The position numbers were made by a program, and so were the translations under genes. From contig NZ_CP012040.1 of the NCBI RefSeq assembly GCF_001050135.1, positions 5,535,001 through 5,599,000 of the forward strand: DNA of 64,000 bases, given 5' to 3'. The notes under the pieces are model-generated. The model was given only the letters and a program-made list of their open reading frames with translations. It searched no databases and was not told where the DNA came from. The DNA is from Cyclobacterium amurskyense. GTDB lineage: Bacteria > Bacteroidota > Bacteroidia > Cytophagales > Cyclobacteriaceae. Of the stretch, positions 60,897 to 64,000 are shown one piece after another (the first letter of the stretch is position 1; every line of letters begins with the position of its first letter).

Positions 60897-62480
60897 TTAC
60901 CAACCTGTGTTTTGGGTCAATGCCGTATTCAATTCTCTTTCCCTGTTAGGAATAGGCCATAGATAATCCCTTTCAGGATCAAAGGACCTATCAAAACCAT
61001 CCAGCGAAATTTGAATCAAATTGCCATCACCATCTACATATTGCATCCCAAGTGGAACACCGGGCATCACATCTTCAGCAATTTTCCATCTTCGAATATC
61101 AAATAAGCGGAATCCTTCAAATGCCAACTCAATCTGGCGCTCATTTCTGACAATGGAGCGCAAACTTTCTTGAGTTGAAGCTTGTTCTGATGTTACTGAA
61201 GGTAGCATAACGCTTTCTCTTTGTCTCACCTCATTTATTGCAGCATAAACAGTTTCATCCAACTCACCCAGCTCTATTTTAGCCTCTGCATAAGTCAGTA
61301 ATACTTCTGCATAACGAATTAACATGATATTTAAACCTGAGTTTGAAGGATTACTATAATCTGCAGCATCCACATACTTTCTCACATTAAAACCCGAAGC
61401 AGTAGAATAAACAGTAATTTGAACTGCATCTGAGCCATCTGTGCCCGGAATGGATCCATAAGTACCTCCATCAGGTAAAGGTGTAATGCCTGTCAAAAAC
61501 ACTGATTGTTTCAACCTTGGATCCCTATTATCATAAGGATTATAAGGATCAAAACCGCTTTCAGGATCCTCAATAGCCAATCCATTAGCCATTGGATATG
61601 CATCGATAATGGCTTTTGTTGGCACATACAAACTCCCACTACTTCCTGAAGTCTGACTCCAAGGAGCTACGCTTGAATAAATATTATGTGCGTTTACATC
61701 TACCGCAAATTCCCTTGCAAGAATAACCTCAGAATTGTTTTCTCCTTCATACTGAAAAAGATTAAAATAATCAGGGTATAAGCTGAAGACTCCACTGTCC
61801 ATCACTTCCTTAGCAGCTTCTGCGGCTTCGTTGTACCTTTGAGCATACAGCATTGCTCTGGCTTTTAATGCCAAAGCTGCACCTTTATCAATTCTTCCAT
61901 TATTTTCATATGGAAGCCAATCTGCCGCTTGGGAAAGTTCATCTTCTATAAAATCCCATATCTCTACTATTGGAGTTCTTGTGATCGTACGCCCTCCTTC
62001 AATATCTATTCCCGAAGTAATTAAAGGAACATCTCCATACAGCATAATCAATTTAAGGTATATGTAAGCCCTAAGTGTCATTACTTCACCTTTAAACCTA
62101 TTAATAGCCTCTTGATCATCCTCTTCTACAAGGTCTACATTGTCCATAAAATCATTGGCTCTTCGTATGCCTCTATAAGCATTTTGCCACTCTGAATAAA
62201 ATTTACCTGAAGCGATAGTACCAAACCCACGTTGAATATCCGTGTTTGAATTAAATGGATGGTTGGTCATCAACTGATCTGTTATTCCATCAAAATAGAA
62301 AATATTTGTTCCGTCTAAAGAAGGATAAACAGCATTAGAGGCATATTCTAAATCTTCTAGTGTTTTCCAAAAGATCTCTTTTGAAATCCTATCGTTTGGA
62401 ATTGTTTCTAATAAATCTTCTTGACATGCCACCAATGAAAAGATAGTTAAGCACAGCAATATATATTTAAAATTCTTCAT
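60897..62480 (-). CDS. SusD/RagB family outer-membrane lipoprotein, second locus
   Basis: A 527-residue SusD (lipobox LVAC, Cys19). The helical core ITSGIDI...TPIVEIWDFIEDEL and the hallmark segments GEVMTLRAYIYLKLIMLYGDVPLI (about 128-151), ALALKARAMLYAQRYNEAA, MLIRYAEVLLTYAEAKI and AFEGFRLFDIRRWK are all present. It captures glycan for the SusC that precedes it by 18 bases. Its sequence differs from the SusD at 14911, as expected for a different substrate. The SusCD pair and the three sulfatases form a second utilisation locus. Confidence 0.95.
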   Translation of the reverse strand: MKNFKYILLCLTIFSLVACQEDLLETIPNDRISKEIFWKTLEDLEYASNAVYPSLDGTNIFYFDGITDQLMTNHPFNSNTDIQRGFGTIASGKFYSEWQNAYRGIRRANDFMDNVDLVEEDDQEAINRFKGEVMTLRAYIYLKLIMLYGDVPLITSGIDIEGGRTITRTPIVEIWDFIEDELSQAADWLPYENNGRIDKGAALALKARAMLYAQRYNEAAEAAKEVMDSGVFSLYPDYFNLFQYEGENNSEVILAREFAVDVNAHNIYSSVAPWSQTSGSSGSLYVPTKAIIDAYPMANGLAIEDPESGFDPYNPYDNRDPRLKQSVFLTGITPLPDGGTYGSIPGTDGSDAVQITVYSTASGFNVRKYVDAADYSNPSNSGLNIMLIRYAEVLLTYAEAKIELGELDETVYAAINEVRQRESVMLPSVTSEQASTQESLRSIVRNERQIELAFEGFRLFDIRRWKIAEDVMPGVPLGMQYVDGDGNLIQISLDGFDRSFDPERDYLWPIPNRERELNTALTQNTGW

Positions 62481-62498
62481 GTTTTCAGCTATTAAATA

Positions 62499-64000
62499 TT
62501 AAAACCTAACGTTTGCTCCAAGGGAATACATGCTTACTTGTGGGTAATACTGTCCCCTTCCTGAAGGTATCTCAGGATCCAAATCCCATCTATTTAACTC
62601 AGAAAAAGTCAACAAATTGGTAGCCCCAAGAAAAACACGAATACTGTTTACTGAAACTTTTTCTAAAATTGATTCAGGCAGTGTATATCCTAAAACTACA
62701 TTCTTCAATCTTAGGTAAGAAGCATCAATCAACTGCGAATCTGAGGTTTGAAAATTCCTAGGATCCCCTTTGATTGGTCTTGGAAACTCTGCATCTGGAT
62801 TTTCCGGTGTCCAATAGTTATCCGTATAAATCGCATGGGTAAAAGTTTCATAAGTAGCAATTTGCTGAAAAGCACCATCTAGTCTGGTCTTATGTCCTGC
62901 AGCTCCTTGAAATTGGTAAAACAAATCAAAATTACCATAGGTAAAAGTACCGTTCATGCCAAAATCAAATTTAGGGAAAGATAAGCCCAGGTATTGATGG
63001 TCATTTTCATTGATAATTCCATCTTCATTTACATCTACATACTTAACATCTCCGGGAGCACTATTGGGTCTAAGCGTAGGGTAATTATCTACCTCTTCCT
63101 GTGTTTGAAATACTCCATCTGTAATATAACCCCAGTGAGAATTTATAGGCATTCCTTCTTGTATAATGAATCGGGGTGCGGTTGTACCTCCAGATATGTA
63201 AGGCCCCGAATTCACTAAATCAATCACCTCATTTTTGTTTTGACTGAAATTAAGTCCCAGGTCATAAGTTAATTTCTGACCTCCACGATAATTTAATCCA
63301 ATTTCATACCCTCTATTGTTAACAACTCCTGCATTCTGTACTGGAGCTCCTAAACCGATTAAAGCTGGAATTGGCAATTGAAGTAAAATTCCATCGGTAG
63401 TTTTATCATAATAATCAAAAGTCAAAGAAATCCTATCTTCCATTAAACCCATATCAAAACCAATATTGGTTTGATAGGTGGTTTCCCAAGTTAGATTCTG
63501 ATTGGCAAGATTGGTTTGCGTAAATCCTTGTACCGGTGCTTCATTGAATGAATAATTGATAGCGCTTAGGGTTTCATAGAATGAATATAACCCTACTGCC
63601 TGGTTACCAGTACCACCATACGAACCTCTTAATTTAAATTCATTTATCAAATCTTTCCATTCTGTCCAGAAAGTTTCTTCAGACAATCTCCAACCTGCAG
63701 AAAAAGAAGGGAAAAAACTATATCTGTTATCTTGATTGAATCGTGATGATCCGTCATAGCGACCATTCACTTCAATGAAATAACGATCATTGAAGTTATA
63801 ATTTAACCTAGAAAAATAAGATCTAAGCCCCCACTCACTATCAACTCCGGTAGCATCGCGGTTTTCATTGGAACCTTGACTTAAAGATTGAACATCGTTG
63901 TTATAAAACTCTTGTCGATAACCGGTAATATAGTTTGTCTCATGTTCTATTGTTGAATAGCCCAGTAAACCAGTAAATTTATGCTTGTTTATAGCTTTAG
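62499..64000 (-). CDS. SusC/RagA TonB-dependent transporter, C-terminal part, cut by window edge
   Basis: The reading frame stays open from the stop at 62499 to the last base of the window, so at least 500 C-terminal residues of a SusC barrel are present and the N-terminus, plug and signal lie outside. Recognisable pieces are SQGSNENRDATGVDSEWGL, NGRYDGSSRFNQDNRY, FRPSFSAGWRLSEETFW-like strand, LRGSYGGTGNQAVG, and the end MYSLGANVRF. The internal ATG at 63770 is not the start. It would import the glycan fragments bound by the adjacent SusD. Confidence 0.93.
   Translation of the reverse strand, partial: KAINKHKFTGLLGYSTIEHETNYITGYRQEFYNNDVQSLSQGSNENRDATGVDSEWGLRSYFSRLNYNFNDRYFIEVNGRYDGSSRFNQDNRYSFFPSFSAGWRLSEETFWTEWKDLINEFKLRGSYGGTGNQAVGLYSFYETLSAINYSFNEAPVQGFTQTNLANQNLTWETTYQTNIGFDMGLMEDRISLTFDYYDKTTDGILLQLPIPALIGLGAPVQNAGVVNNRGYEIGLNYRGGQKLTYDLGLNFSQNKNEVIDLVNSGPYISGGTTAPRFIIQEGMPINSHWGYITDGVFQTQEEVDNYPTLRPNSAPGDVKYVDVNEDGIINENDHQYLGLSFPKFDFGMNGTFTYGNFDLFYQFQGAAGHKTRLDGAFQQIATYETFTHAIYTDNYWTPENPDAEFPRPIKGDPRNFQTSDSQLIDASYLRLKNVVLGYTLPESILEKVSVNSIRVFLGATNLLTFSELNRWDLDPEIPSGRGQYYPQVSMYSLGANVRF

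Noticed and set aside
62499..63770. A 423-residue complete outer-membrane protein
   Set aside because: The frame continues open to the window edge with SusC-like sequence, so the ATG at 63770 is internal.
1..64000. tRNA or rRNA genes
   Set aside because: Scanning for T-loop and anticodon-arm patterns by eye gave nothing convincing; a tRNAscan run would be decisive.

Overview
The window looks like a chromosomal segment of a marine, polysaccharide-degrading Bacteroidota, plausibly family Cyclobacteriaceae (inference from protein style; species not determined). The evidence is two SusC/SusD pairs, seven exported S1-type sulfatases, a formylglycine-generating enzyme homologue, many lipoprotein signals, a DUF5686 outer-membrane protein, AT-rich intergenic DNA and starts without strong Shine-Dalgarno sequences. 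I saw no tRNA, rRNA, CRISPR array or intact insertion sequence.

Layout. 1-9.3 kb holds housekeeping and accessory genes: pirin, beta-carbonic anhydrase, a phosphoribosyltransferase, a GH3-type acyl-amido synthetase, an MFS exporter, a TspO-like membrane protein, then a GH113-type glycosidase overlapping a BCCT transporter. 9.3-10.1 kb is a non-coding block of palindromic repeats. 10.1-22 kb (minus strand) is a first polysaccharide utilisation locus: SusC, SusD, a LamG lipoprotein and two tandem GH144/glucoamylase-like enzymes, preceded by a sensor that joins a 7TM-DISM receptor to the zinc-ribbon/HTH half of an IS1595-type transposase. 22.1-23.4 kb is an array of about 8.6 copies of a 145-bp palindromic unit.

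23.6-25 kb carries a BNR-4 beta-propeller protein and 25.5 kb a stand-alone response regulator. 26.4-38.1 kb is a tight minus-strand operon of seven genes: a lyase-like (alpha/alpha)-toroid protein, three sulfatases, a lipoprotein formylglycine-generating enzyme, a cytochrome c/beta-propeller dehydrogenase and a Tat-exported enolase-superfamily enzyme. It reads as an extracytoplasmic route for desulfating, cleaving and oxidising an unidentified sulfated glycan. 38.3-45 kb holds a B12-binding radical SAM protein, a DUF5686 protein and another sulfatase.

45.7-54.7 kb is one 3007-residue nonribosomal peptide synthetase (A-T-C-A-T-C-A-T-TE) predicted to make a tripeptide, with no recognisable tailoring, export or activation gene beside it. 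54.9-56.1 kb encodes a GH10 protein, and 56.1-64 kb (minus) is a second utilisation locus: SusC (cut by the window edge), SusD and three sulfatases.

The least explained items are the receptor-transposase fusion upstream of the first SusC, the orphan synthetase, two copies of a 213-bp multi-hairpin element with terminal inverted repeats (1.2 and 25.2 kb), and the 145-bp array. All functional statements rest on motif recognition by eye; no database search was run.
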